The notes: generated by a model not told the origin, from the sequence alone. Positions 51,273 through 59,577 are shown, counted from the first letter of the stretch. The stretch: 64,000 bases of DNA from Nocardioides palaemonis (GCF_018275325.1 NZ_JAGVQR010000004.1:1235940-1299939), one strand, 5' to 3'. Translations and numbers: made by a program.

Positions 51273-52978
51273 GCGGAGTGGTCAGGATCGGCAACTGCTC
51301 CGGCTTCTACGGCGACCGGCTCTCCGCGATGCGGGAGATGCTGGAGGGAGGCGAGCTGGACGTCCTCACCGGCGACTACCTCGCCGAGCTCACCATGCTG
51401 ATCCTCGGTCGCGACCAGATGAAGGACGCGAGCCTCGGCTACGCCCGTACCTTCGTCCGCCAGGTCGAGGACTGCCTCGGCCTGGCGCTGGAGAAGGGCG
51501 TGCGGCTCGTCGCCAACGCCGGCGGCCTCAACCCCACCGGGCTCGCCGACAAGGTCCGCGAGGTCGCCCGAGGCCTCGGGCTCGACCCGCAGGTCGCCCA
51601 CGTCGAGGGCGACGACGTCCGCGCGCTGTCGTTCGACGGTGCGCTCACCGCCAACGCCTACCTCGGCGGGTTGGGCATCGCCGCCGCCCTGCGTGCCGGG
51701 GCCGACGTCGTCGTCACGGGCCGGGTCACCGACGCCTCGCTCGTCGTCGGGCCGGCCGTCGCCCACCACGGCTGGGACGCCACGGCGTACGACGCGCTCG
51801 CCGGCGCGGTCGTCGCCGGGCACGTCATCGAGTGCGGCGCCCAGGCGACCGGCGGCAACTTCAGCGGCTTCCTCGACCTGCCGCGGCGCGACCTGCCGCT
51901 CGGCTTCCCGGTCGCCGAGGTCGCCGCCGACGGCTCGAGCGTGATCACCAAGCACTCCGGCACCGGCGGGGCAGTCACCGTCGACACCGTCACCGCCCAG
52001 CTGGTCTACGAGATCCAGTCCACGCGCTACCTGGGTCCCGACGTCACGGTCCACCTCGACTCGGTGCGCCTCGAGCAGCAGGACGAGGACCGGGTGGCGA
52101 TCTCGGGCGTCGTCGGCGAGGCGCCGCCGGAGCGGCTCAAGGTGTGCGTCAACGAGCTCGGCGGCTGGCGCAACGGCGTCGAGCTGGTGCTGACCGGCCT
52201 CGACGTCGAGGCCAAGGCCGCCTGGGTGCGCGAGCAGCTGACCCCGCGCCTGGCCGCCGAGGAGGTGGTGTGGTCGGAGGTGACGCCCCCGCCCGCCGAC
52301 GCCGCGACCGAGGAGGCGGCCTCGACCCTCCTGCGCTGCACCGTCAAGGACCCCTCGCCCGACCCGGTCGGCCGCGTCTTCACCTCCGCCGTCGTCGAGC
52401 TCGCGCTGGCGTCCTACCCCGGCTTCACGATGACCGCCCCGCCCGGACCGGCCACGCCCTACGGCGTCTACCGCGCCGAGCTGGTCGACCGCGCCGACGT
52501 GACGCACACGGTCGTCCACGCCGACGGTCGGCGCGAGGTCGTCCCCGACCCGGTGGCGTTCACGCCCCCCACCGAGGCGCCGGGCGCCCGCCCCTCGCCG
52601 TACCCGGGGCGCCCCGACGTGCTCACCCGCCGGATGCCGCTCGGCACCTTCGTGCACGCCCGCTCCGGCGACAAGGGCGGTGACGCCAACATCGGCCTCT
52701 GGGTCGCCCACGACGGCGTCGACCGCGCGACCTACGACGCCCGCGTGCAGTGGCTGTTCAAGATGGTGTCGCCGCGCGGCATCGGCACGCTGCTGCCGGA
52801 GGCGGCCGACCTCGACGTCGAGGTCTGGCTGCTGCCGCACCTCGGCGCGGTCAACCTCGTCGTGCACGGCCTGCTCGGCCAGGGCGTCGCCGCCTCGACC
52901 CGCTTCGACCCGCAGGCCAAGGGCCTCGGCGAGTGGCTGCGCTCGCGGACGGTCTCGATCGAGAAGAGCCTGCTGTGA
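51269..52978 (+). CDS. Acyclic terpene utilisation AtuA family protein
   Basis: A 569-residue protein that starts VRIGNCSGFYGDRLSAM and continues with TGDYLAELTMLILGRDQ and NAGGLNPTGLADKVREVARG, the recognisable AtuA segments, and ends with a C-terminal domain around FVHARSGDKGGDANIGLWV (an AtuA-like ferredoxin-fold region). AtuA was found in Pseudomonas citronellol/geranyl-CoA catabolism but its reaction is unsettled. GTG at 51269 overlaps the previous stop; the stop overlaps the next GTG. Its presence suggests an isoprenoid or branched acyl-CoA pathway. Confidence 0.88.
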   Translation: MSGVVRIGNCSGFYGDRLSAMREMLEGGELDVLTGDYLAELTMLILGRDQMKDASLGYARTFVRQVEDCLGLALEKGVRLVANAGGLNPTGLADKVREVARGLGLDPQVAHVEGDDVRALSFDGALTANAYLGGLGIAAALRAGADVVVTGRVTDASLVVGPAVAHHGWDATAYDALAGAVVAGHVIECGAQATGGNFSGFLDLPRRDLPLGFPVAEVAADGSSVITKHSGTGGAVTVDTVTAQLVYEIQSTRYLGPDVTVHLDSVRLEQQDEDRVAISGVVGEAPPERLKVCVNELGGWRNGVELVLTGLDVEAKAAWVREQLTPRLAAEEVVWSEVTPPPADAATEEAASTLLRCTVKDPSPDPVGRVFTSAVVELALASYPGFTMTAPPGPATPYGVYRAELVDRADVTHTVVHADGRREVVPDPVAFTPPTEAPGARPSPYPGRPDVLTRRMPLGTFVHARSGDKGGDANIGLWVAHDGVDRATYDARVQWLFKMVSPRGIGTLLPEAADLDVEVWLLPHLGAVNLVVHGLLGQGVAASTRFDPQAKGLGEWLRSRTVSIEKSLL

Positions 52979-54207
52979 TCACCGAGCAGGGGCACGCGAG
53001 GAACGAGCGTGACGCGTCGCGAGGGGAGATCGAGCAAGCCCCGCGGCCGAGGGACGAGGCCGCGACGGGCGCGTCGAAATCCGCCGAGCGGGAGGCGCTC
53101 GCCGCGACCGCGACCCGCTTCACCGAGCGCGAGGTCGTCCCGCACCTGCAGGAGTGGGAGGACGCCGGCGAGGTGCCGCGGTCGCTGCACCGCTCGGCGG
53201 GCGAGCTCGGGCTGATCGGCGTGGCCTTCCCGGAGGAGGTCGGCGGCAGCGGGGGCGACCTGCTCGACTCGGTCGCGATGCAGGAGGCGATGTTCGCCGC
53301 GGGCGCGTCCAGCGGGCTGATGGCCGCGCTGTTCACCGCCGGCATCGCGCTGCCGCACCTCTCCGCGACACGGGACCCCGACCTCGTCGACCGGTTCGTC
53401 CGCCCGACGCTGGCGGGGGAGACCATCGGGTCGCTCGCCATCACCGAGCCGGGCGGCGGGTCCGACGTCGCACGGATCACCACGCGAGCCGAGCGCGACG
53501 GCGACCACTACGTCGTCAACGGCGCCAAGACCTTCATCACCTCAGGCGTCCGCGCCGACTTCGTCACCACCGCGGTCCGCACCGGCGGCCCGGGGCACGG
53601 CGGCATCTCGCTTCTCGTCGTGGAGAAGGGCACGCCCGGCTTCACCGTCTCCCGGTCGCTGCACAAGATGGGCTGGCACTGCTCCGACACCGCCGAGCTG
53701 GCCTACGTCGACGTGCGGGTGCCGGCCGCCAACCTGGTCGGCGCCGAGGGCAGCGGCTTCGCCCAGATCGCCGAGCAGTTCGTCGTCGAGCGGATCGCGC
53801 TGGCCGTCCACGGCTACGGCATCGCGGCACGCGCGCTGGACCTGGCCGCCGCCCACGCCCGGGACCGTACGACGTTCGGGCGCCCGCTCGCGGCGAACCA
53901 GTCGGTCCAGCACGTGCTGGTCGAGATGCGCCGCCAGGTCGAGGTCGCCCGGACCTACACCCGCCACGTCGCGGCACGCCACGTCGCGGGAGAGCTCGTC
54001 ATCGCCGAGGCGTGCCTGGCCAAGCAGACTGCCGTCGACTGCGCGGCCTTCGTCTGCGACCGGGCCGTCCAGCTGTTCGGCGGCTCCGGATACATGCACG
54101 GGACCGAGGTCGAGCGGCACTACCGCGACGCCCGGCTCCTGCCGATCGGCGGTGGCGCGGACGAGGTGCTCCGCGACCTGGCCGCCCGGCTGATGGGGTA
54201 CTGCTGA
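52975..54207 (+). CDS. Acyl-CoA dehydrogenase with N-terminal insertion
   Basis: A 410-residue acyl-CoA dehydrogenase: the FAD-binding ITEPGGGSDVARITTRA segment, IHP-type GVHCSD-like loop (GWHCSDTAELAY), and C-terminal QLFGGSGYMHGTEVERHYRDAR. It oxidises an acyl-CoA to the enoyl-CoA, probably isovaleryl- or citronellyl-like given the carboxylase genes. The GTG at 52975 overlaps the AtuA stop. Between the start and the first conserved helix (EREALAATATRF) lie about 30 charged residues (from GHARNERD onward) not expected in the family; their DNA contains a CGCGGCC/GGCCGCG inverted pair. Confidence 0.92.
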   Translation: MITEQGHARNERDASRGEIEQAPRPRDEAATGASKSAEREALAATATRFTEREVVPHLQEWEDAGEVPRSLHRSAGELGLIGVAFPEEVGGSGGDLLDSVAMQEAMFAAGASSGLMAALFTAGIALPHLSATRDPDLVDRFVRPTLAGETIGSLAITEPGGGSDVARITTRAERDGDHYVVNGAKTFITSGVRADFVTTAVRTGGPGHGGISLLVVEKGTPGFTVSRSLHKMGWHCSDTAELAYVDVRVPAANLVGAEGSGFAQIAEQFVVERIALAVHGYGIAARALDLAAAHARDRTTFGRPLAANQSVQHVLVEMRRQVEVARTYTRHVAARHVAGELVIAEACLAKQTAVDCAAFVCDRAVQLFGGSGYMHGTEVERHYRDARLLPIGGGADEVLRDLAARLMGYC

Positions 54208-54209
54208 TG

Positions 54210-54246
54210 GGTTTCGTGACAGGACGTCGTCCTTCCTCAACCACCG
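54210..54246. repeat. Palindrome family B, half copy
   Basis: GGTTTCGTGAC, then the beta-type mini-hairpin AGGACgtcGTCCT and CCTCAACCACCG. It occupies most of the 52-base gap between the acyl-CoA dehydrogenase and SRPBCC genes. Confidence 0.7.
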
Positions 54247-54259
54247 ATATGGAGAACTG

Positions 54260-54730
54260 ATGATCAAGCTGCCGTCGCTGGGTGACGAGGTGTCGGTCTG
54301 GATGGACGCGACGCCCGCGGAGGTCTGGGACCTGGTGAGCGACGTGACCCGGATCGGGGAGTTCAGCCCCGAGACCTTCGAGGCGAAGTGGACCCGCGGG
54401 TCGACCGGGCCGGAGGTCGGGGCGTACTTCGCCGGGCACGTGAAGCGCAACGGCGTCGGCCCGACGTACTGGTCGCCGTGCCGGGTGACCGCCTGCGAGG
54501 TCGAGAAGGTCTTCGAGTTCGCCGTCGGGACCGACGCGATCACCGTCAACAACTGGGGCTACCGGCTCGAGCCGAAGGACGGCGGGACGCTCGTGACGGA
54601 GTACTTCCGGATGGAGCCGTCGCTGTTCACCCGCGTCTACTGGACGCTGCTCGGTGCGCTGCGCGGGCGCACCAACCGCAACGGGATGCGGACCACGCTG
54701 GAGCGGATGAAGGCGGTGGTCGAGCAGTGA
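54260..54730 (+). CDS. SRPBCC family protein
   Basis: A 156-residue START/Bet v1-like ligand-binding protein: VSVWMDATPAEVWDLVSDVTRIGEFSPE in outline, with the beta-sheet groove region VEKVFEFAVG and the C-terminal helix RNGMRTTLERMKAVV. Family members bind hydrophobic ligands such as polyketides, sterols or acyl chains. Placed between the dehydrogenase and carboxylase genes and overlapping the latter by 4 bases, it probably handles the same hydrophobic substrate. ATG at 54260. Confidence 0.85.
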   Translation: MIKLPSLGDEVSVWMDATPAEVWDLVSDVTRIGEFSPETFEAKWTRGSTGPEVGAYFAGHVKRNGVGPTYWSPCRVTACEVEKVFEFAVGTDAITVNNWGYRLEPKDGGTLVTEYFRMEPSLFTRVYWTLLGALRGRTNRNGMRTTLERMKAVVEQ

Positions 54731-56376
54731 GCGCACCCTCGGCGAACAGGACGGCGATGCTCGAGAAGCTCGCCGACCTCGACGCCCAGCACGCGGTCGC
54801 CGTGGCCGGCGGCGGGGAGAAGTACGTCGACCGCCACCACGCCCGCGGCAAGCTGACCGCGCGTGAGCGGATCGAGCTGCTCGTCGACCCCGGGTCGGCG
54901 TTCCTCGAGCTGTCGCCGCTCGCCGGCTGGGGGTCGGACTTCACGGTCGGCGCGTCGGTGGTGACCGGCATCGGTGTCGTCGAGGGTGTGGAGTGCCTGA
55001 TCAGCGCCAACGACCCGACCGTCAAGGGCGGCGCGAGCAACCCGTGGACGGTGAAGAAGATCTTCCGCGCCTCCCAGATCGCCGAGGAGAACCACCTCCC
55101 GACGATCTCCCTGGTCGAGTCCGGCGGCGCCGACCTGCCGACGCAGAAGGAGATCTTCATCCCCGGCGGCAAGCTGTTCCGCGACCTGACCCGAGCCTCA
55201 GCGCGCCGCCAGCCCACCATCGCGCTGGTCTTCGGCAACAGCACCGCCGGCGGGGCGTACGTCCCCGGGATGAGCGACTACACGGTCTTCGTCCGCGGCG
55301 GCGCGAAGGTGTTCCTCGGCGGTCCGCCGCTGGTGAAGATGGCGACCGGCGAGGAGTCGGACGACGAGTCGCTGGGCGGCGCCGAGATGCATGCGCGCGT
55401 CTCCGGCCTCGCCGACTACCTCGCCGAGGACGAGCACGACGCGATCCGGATCGGGCGGCGGATCGTGGCCCGGCTGAACCGGGGGAAGCCCGCCAACGGG
55501 CGTGCTCGAGCGGACACATCTCCGCCTGACGCACGCCATGGCGTGCGCCTAGCGTCGACGAGGGTGTCCCAGTTGCCCTTCGCGGAGCCCGACGAGGACC
55601 CCGAGGGCCTGCTCGACCTCGTCCCCACCGACCTCAAGGAGCCATTCGACCCGCGCGAGGTGATCGTGCGCGTCGTCGACGGGACGAGCGAGCGCAACGG
55701 CCGGCCGTTCGACGAGTTCAAGCCGCTCTACGGCACCTCGCTCGTCACCGGCTGGGCGCAGCTGCACGGCCGCCCGATCGGCATCCTCGCCAACGCGCAG
55801 GGCGTGCTGTTCAGCGAGGAGGCACAGAAGGCGACGCAGTTCATCCAGCTCGCGAACCAGTCCGACACCCCGCTGCTGTTCCTGCACAACACCACCGGCT
55901 ACATGGTCGGCAAGGACTACGAGCAGGGCGGCATCATCAAGCACGGCGCGATGATGATCAACGCGGTCTCCAACTCCACCGTCCCGCACCTGAGCGTGAT
56001 CATGGGCGCGTCCTACGGCGCCGGCAACTACGGCATGAACGGCCGCGCCTACGACCCGCGGTTCCTCTTCACGTGGCCTTCCGCCAAGTCCGCGGTGATG
56101 GGCCCGGCCCAGCTCGCAGGGGTGCTGTCGATCGTCGCGCGCGCCGCCGCGGAGGGGAAGGGACAGGCCTACGACGAGGAGGGTGACGCCGGGATGCGCG
56201 CCATGGTCGAGGCGATGGTGGAGGAGCAGTCCCTGCCCTACGCGCTGTCCGGGATGCTCTACGACGACGGCGTGATCGATCCTCGCGACACCCGCACGGT
56301 GCTTGCAATCTGCCTCAGCGTCATCGAGAACGCGCCGTTCCAGGGCGCCGACGGGTTCGGGGTGTTCCGTCCATGA
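54727..56376 (+). CDS. Acyl-CoA carboxylase, carboxyltransferase subunit
   Basis: A 549-residue carboxyltransferase of the methylcrotonyl/geranyl-CoA carboxylase class. The N-terminal crotonase-like domain (DRHHARGKLTARERIELLVD, VVSGDFTVGASVVTG-type) binds the acyl-CoA; the C-terminal domain (residues about 283-549) contains FLHNTTGYMVGKDYEQGG and the GASYGAGNYGMNGRAYDPRF oxyanion region. Residues 257-282, in the interdomain linker, are a Arg/Ala-rich insertion carrying an 18-base palindrome in its DNA. It pairs with the biotin carboxylase encoded next with a 4-base overlap. GTG at 54727 overlaps the SRPBCC stop. Leucine or acyclic terpene breakdown are the likely roles. Confidence 0.92.
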   Translation: MSAPSANRTAMLEKLADLDAQHAVAVAGGGEKYVDRHHARGKLTARERIELLVDPGSAFLELSPLAGWGSDFTVGASVVTGIGVVEGVECLISANDPTVKGGASNPWTVKKIFRASQIAEENHLPTISLVESGGADLPTQKEIFIPGGKLFRDLTRASARRQPTIALVFGNSTAGGAYVPGMSDYTVFVRGGAKVFLGGPPLVKMATGEESDDESLGGAEMHARVSGLADYLAEDEHDAIRIGRRIVARLNRGKPANGRARADTSPPDARHGVRLASTRVSQLPFAEPDEDPEGLLDLVPTDLKEPFDPREVIVRVVDGTSERNGRPFDEFKPLYGTSLVTGWAQLHGRPIGILANAQGVLFSEEAQKATQFIQLANQSDTPLLFLHNTTGYMVGKDYEQGGIIKHGAMMINAVSNSTVPHLSVIMGASYGAGNYGMNGRAYDPRFLFTWPSAKSAVMGPAQLAGVLSIVARAAAEGKGQAYDEEGDAGMRAMVEAMVEEQSLPYALSGMLYDDGVIDPRDTRTVLAICLSVIENAPFQGADGFGVFRP

Positions 56377-58352
56377 TCTCCAGGCTCCTGGTCGCCAACC
56401 GCGGCGAGATCGCCCGCCGCGTCTTCGCCACCTGTCGCAGGCTCGGCATCGAGACCGTCGCGGTCCACTCCGACGCCGACGCGGGTCTGCCCTTCGTCAC
56501 CGAGGCCGACGCCGCCATCCGGCTGCCCGGGAACGCGCCCGCGGACACCTACCTGAAGGCGTCGGAGGTGGTCTCCGCGGCGCAACGCGCGGGCGCCGAC
56601 GCGGTCCACCCGGGCTACGGCTTCCTGTCCGAGAACGCCGACTTCGCCCGCGCTGTGATCGACGCGGGCCTCACCTGGGTCGGACCGCCGCCCGGGGCGA
56701 TCGAGGCGATGGGCGACAAGGTCCGGGCCAAGGAGATCGCCGAGAAGGCCGGCGTACCGGTCCTGTCGGCGCCAGCGGCACCGACCGAGGCCGACCTGCC
56801 GCTGCTGGTCAAGGCCAGCGCCGGCGGCGGCGGCCGCGGGATGCGGGTCGTACGCTCCCTCGACCGGCTCGACGCGGAGATCGAGGCCGCACGCGCCGAG
56901 GCGCTCTCCGCCTTCGGCGACGGCACCGTCTTCGTCGAGCCCTACGTCGAGGCCGGGCGCCACGTCGAGGTTCAGGTCTTCGCCGACGCGCACCATGCCG
57001 TCGCGCTCGGCACCCGCGACTGCTCCGTGCAGCGACGTCACCAGAAGGTCGTCGAGGAGGCGCCCGCACCGGGACTGCCCGCACAGACCGAGCGGGCGAT
57101 GTGCGAGGCAGCCGAGCGGCTCGCCGCCGACATCGGCTACCGCGGCGCCGGCACGGTCGAGTTCCTCCACGACCCGGCCACCGACCGGTTCTTCTTCCTC
57201 GAGATGAACACCCGCCTCCAGGTCGAGCACCCCGTCACCGAGCTGGTGACCGGCCTCGACCTGGTCGAGCTGCAGGTCGCGGTCGCCGAGGGGCGGGAGG
57301 TCTCAGGGCTCGTCGCTGGCGCTCCTCGCACCTCGACCACCGAGGACCGGGCCGGCCACGCGGTCGAGGTCCGGCTCTACGCCGAGGACGCCGCGTACGT
57401 CCCGCAGAGCGGGCGGCTCGTGACCTTCGAGATCGACCACGACGTCGCGTTCGGGCTCGTCGGCCGCGATCGCGGGGTCCGGGTCGACAGCGGCTTCGGC
57501 TCCGGTGACGAGGTCTCGACCTTCTACGACGCGATGCTCGCCAAGGTCGTCTCGTGGGCGCCGACCCGCGAGCAGGCGGTCCGCCAGCTCGTCGCGGCCC
57601 TGCGCCGCGCCCGGGTCCACGGCGTGACGACCAACCGCGACCAGCTGGTGGAGATCCTCACCGACCTGGTCTTCGTCGCCGGGGAGATGACGACGACCTG
57701 GCTGGAGTCGCGTCCGATTTCCGCTGAGTCTCCCGGAGACTCACCTGCGACGGAGCGGACGAGCGTCGTCGCGGCAGCACTGATGCTGGCCGCCGACGAC
57801 GCGGCGCGGCGTACGGTCCAGCAGGGTGTGCCCGCCGCCTGGCGCAACGTCACCAGCCAGCCGCAGCGCACCACCTTCGAGGGCCACGACCCGGTCGAGT
57901 GGTGGGGCACCCGCGACGGCTTCGTCATCGACGGGGTCACCGTGCTGGAGGTCTCGCCGACCCACGCGCGGCTGGAGGTCGACGGCGTCACGACGCAGAC
58001 GCGCGGACACATCTGCGCCGAGCGCCCCGGTGCCCCGCGTGAGGTGTGGGTCGACGGACCACTTCTGTCCGCGCGCCTACGCGAGGTGCCGCGCTTCACC
58101 GACCCCGCCGACGCAGTCGCGAGCGGCTCGCTGCTCGCGCCGATGCCGGGCACGGTGGTCAAGGTCGCGGTCGAGGCGGGGGACACCGTGTCGGCCGGCG
58201 ACCCGGTCCTGGTCCTGGAGGCCATGAAGATGCAGCACACCGTGGCCGCGCCGCACGACGGCGTGGTCTCGCGGATCGACGTCGAGCCCGGGGCGCAGGT
58301 CGCGTCCGGGGAGGTCCTCGCCGTCGTCGAGGAAGCGCCCACCGCTGGTTGA
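56373..58352 (+). CDS. Acyl-CoA carboxylase, biotin carboxylase/biotin carrier subunit
   Basis: A 659-residue subunit. Residues 1-450 are the biotin carboxylase (LLVANRGEIARRVF, SAGGGGRGMRVV glycine loop, VEVQVFAD, EMNTRLQVEHPVTE); a middle BT-like region follows; the C-terminus is the biotinyl domain with Lys619 in VLEAMKMQHTV. It carboxylates biotin with bicarbonate and ATP. Two oddities: residues about 309-323 (SGLVAGAPRTSTTE region) match a palindromic repeat of family B inserted in frame, and the stop codon TGA at 58350 comes from another copy. GAGTCTCccgGAGACTC, a perfect palindrome, lies at 57726-57742 inside the coding sequence. Confidence 0.93.
   Translation: MISRLLVANRGEIARRVFATCRRLGIETVAVHSDADAGLPFVTEADAAIRLPGNAPADTYLKASEVVSAAQRAGADAVHPGYGFLSENADFARAVIDAGLTWVGPPPGAIEAMGDKVRAKEIAEKAGVPVLSAPAAPTEADLPLLVKASAGGGGRGMRVVRSLDRLDAEIEAARAEALSAFGDGTVFVEPYVEAGRHVEVQVFADAHHAVALGTRDCSVQRRHQKVVEEAPAPGLPAQTERAMCEAAERLAADIGYRGAGTVEFLHDPATDRFFFLEMNTRLQVEHPVTELVTGLDLVELQVAVAEGREVSGLVAGAPRTSTTEDRAGHAVEVRLYAEDAAYVPQSGRLVTFEIDHDVAFGLVGRDRGVRVDSGFGSGDEVSTFYDAMLAKVVSWAPTREQAVRQLVAALRRARVHGVTTNRDQLVEILTDLVFVAGEMTTTWLESRPISAESPGDSPATERTSVVAAALMLAADDAARRTVQQGVPAAWRNVTSQPQRTTFEGHDPVEWWGTRDGFVIDGVTVLEVSPTHARLEVDGVTTQTRGHICAERPGAPREVWVDGPLLSARLREVPRFTDPADAVASGSLLAPMPGTVVKVAVEAGDTVSAGDPVLVLEAMKMQHTVAAPHDGVVSRIDVEPGAQVASGEVLAVVEEAPTAG
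57299..57342. repeat. Palindrome family B, divergent copy inside a coding gene
   Basis: GGTCTC at the left, CGTCGCTGGCGCTCCTCG in the middle and CCTCGACCACCG at the right match the family layout. The element lies in frame in the biotin carboxylase gene, where homologues normally have a shorter loop between LQVAVAEG and the GHAVEVRLYAED strand. Confidence 0.55.
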
Positions 58353-58381
58353 GGAGGTCGCGCAGCGACCGTCTCGAAACC
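58343..58381. repeat. Palindrome family B, half copy providing a stop codon
   Basis: CGCTGGTTGAGGAGGTCGCG then CAGCGACCGTCTCGAAACC: one alpha-type arm. Its TTGAGG contains the TGA (58350-58352) that ends the biotin carboxylase gene. The ATG of the next gene follows 18 bases later. Confidence 0.75.
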
Positions 58382-58398
58382 CCTATCGAGGAGCAAGG

Positions 58399-59559
58399 AT
58401 GTCGAACTTCACCGAGTCCGAGGAGCGCCAGGAGCTCCGGCGCCAGGTCGCCCGGCTGGCCTCCGGCTACGGCCGCGACTGGTTCGTCGAGCGCGCCCGC
58501 TCCGGCGAGAAGACCACCGAGCTGTGGATGGAGATCGCCAAGGCCGGCTACCTCGGCATCAACGTCCCCGAGGAGTACGGCGGCGGTGGCGGCGGCATCG
58601 GCGACGTGGCCGCCGTCTGCGAGGAGCTCGCCGCCCAGGGCTGCCCGCTGCTGATGATGGTCGTCAGCCCGGCGATCTGCGGGACCGTGATCGCGCGCTA
58701 CGGCACGGAGGACCAGAAGCAGCGCTGGCTCCCCGGCATCTGCGACGGCACCGCGACGATGGCGTTCGCGATCACCGAGCCCGACGCCGGCACCAACTCG
58801 CACAACATCACCACCACGGCCCGTCGCGACGGCGACTCGTGGGTGCTCAACGGCCGCAAGGTCTACATCTCCGGCGTCGACGAGGCAGCGAACGTGCTCG
58901 TCGTCGCCCGCGCCGAGGACGCCCGCACCGGCAAGCTCAAGCCCTGCCTCTTCGTGGTCCCCACCGACGCGCCCGGCTTCGAGTTCACCGCGATCGCGAT
59001 GGAGATCGTCAGCCCGGAGAAGCAGTTCCAGGTGTTCATCGACGACGTCCGGCTGCCGGCCGACGCGCTGGTCGGCGACGAGGACGGCGGGCTGGTGCAG
59101 CTCTTCGCCGGGCTCAACCCCGAGCGGATCATGGCCGCGTCGTTCTCGACCGGGCTCGCGCGTCACGCGCTCGGCAAGGCGGCGGCCTACGCGAAGGAGC
59201 GCACCGTCTTCCAGGCGCCGATCGGCGCCCACCAGGCGGTCGCCCACCCGCTCGCGACGGCCCACATCGAGACCGAGCTGGCCCGGCTGATGACCCAGAA
59301 GGCGTCCGCGCTGGTCGACGCCGGCGACGACCTCGCGGCGGGGGAGGCCGCCAACATGGCCAAGTACGCCGCCGCCGAGGCCGCCGTCCACGCCGTCGAC
59401 GCCGCGGTGCAGACCCACGGCGGCAACGGCATCACCCAGGAGTACGGCATGGCCGGGCTGCTGGTCGCCGCACGGGCCGGCCGGATCGCGCCGGTGAGCC
59501 GGGAGATGATCCTCAACTTCGTGGCGATGCACAGCCTGGGGCTGCCCAAGTCCTACTGA
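58399..59559 (+). CDS. Acyl-CoA dehydrogenase
   Basis: A 386-residue acyl-CoA dehydrogenase of normal length: FAITEPDAGTNSHNITTTA (FAD-binding loop), a central beta domain with VLNGRKVYISGV, and a C-terminal QTHGGNGITQEYG segment. It lies 46 bases after the biotin carboxylase and is probably the last gene of the TetR-headed operon; a second acyl-CoA dehydrogenase occurs at 52975, implying two oxidation steps or two chain types. The ATG at 58399 follows a GGAG site. It ends exactly at the CsoR-like palindrome at 59559. Confidence 0.93.
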   Translation: MSNFTESEERQELRRQVARLASGYGRDWFVERARSGEKTTELWMEIAKAGYLGINVPEEYGGGGGGIGDVAAVCEELAAQGCPLLMMVVSPAICGTVIARYGTEDQKQRWLPGICDGTATMAFAITEPDAGTNSHNITTTARRDGDSWVLNGRKVYISGVDEAANVLVVARAEDARTGKLKPCLFVVPTDAPGFEFTAIAMEIVSPEKQFQVFIDDVRLPADALVGDEDGGLVQLFAGLNPERIMAASFSTGLARHALGKAAAYAKERTVFQAPIGAHQAVAHPLATAHIETELARLMTQKASALVDAGDDLAAGEAANMAKYAAAEAAVHAVDAAVQTHGGNGITQEYGMAGLLVAARAGRIAPVSREMILNFVAMHSLGLPKSY

Positions 59560-59577
59560 CCCCCCATATTGGGGGGT
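59559..59577 (+). promoter_or_regulatory. Perfect C-rich/G-rich palindrome (CsoR-operator-like)
   Basis: ACCCCCCA and TGGGGGGT flank TAT, a perfect 19-base dyad that starts at the last base of the stop codon. The shape recalls copper-sensing CsoR operators (TACCCC...GGGGTA). No csoR or copper gene is present here. It may instead be a terminator without T-run. Confidence 0.45.

Noticed and set aside
49055..52867. Open frame of 1270 codons on the minus strand
   Set aside because: Low-complexity Arg/Gly/Val shadow of the permease and AtuA genes with no recognisable domain.
58001..58074. Inverted pair GCGCGGACA/TGTCCGCGC in the biotin carboxylase gene as a repeat insertion
   Set aside because: The encoded protein region has normal length compared with homologues as I remember them, so the pair may be chance.
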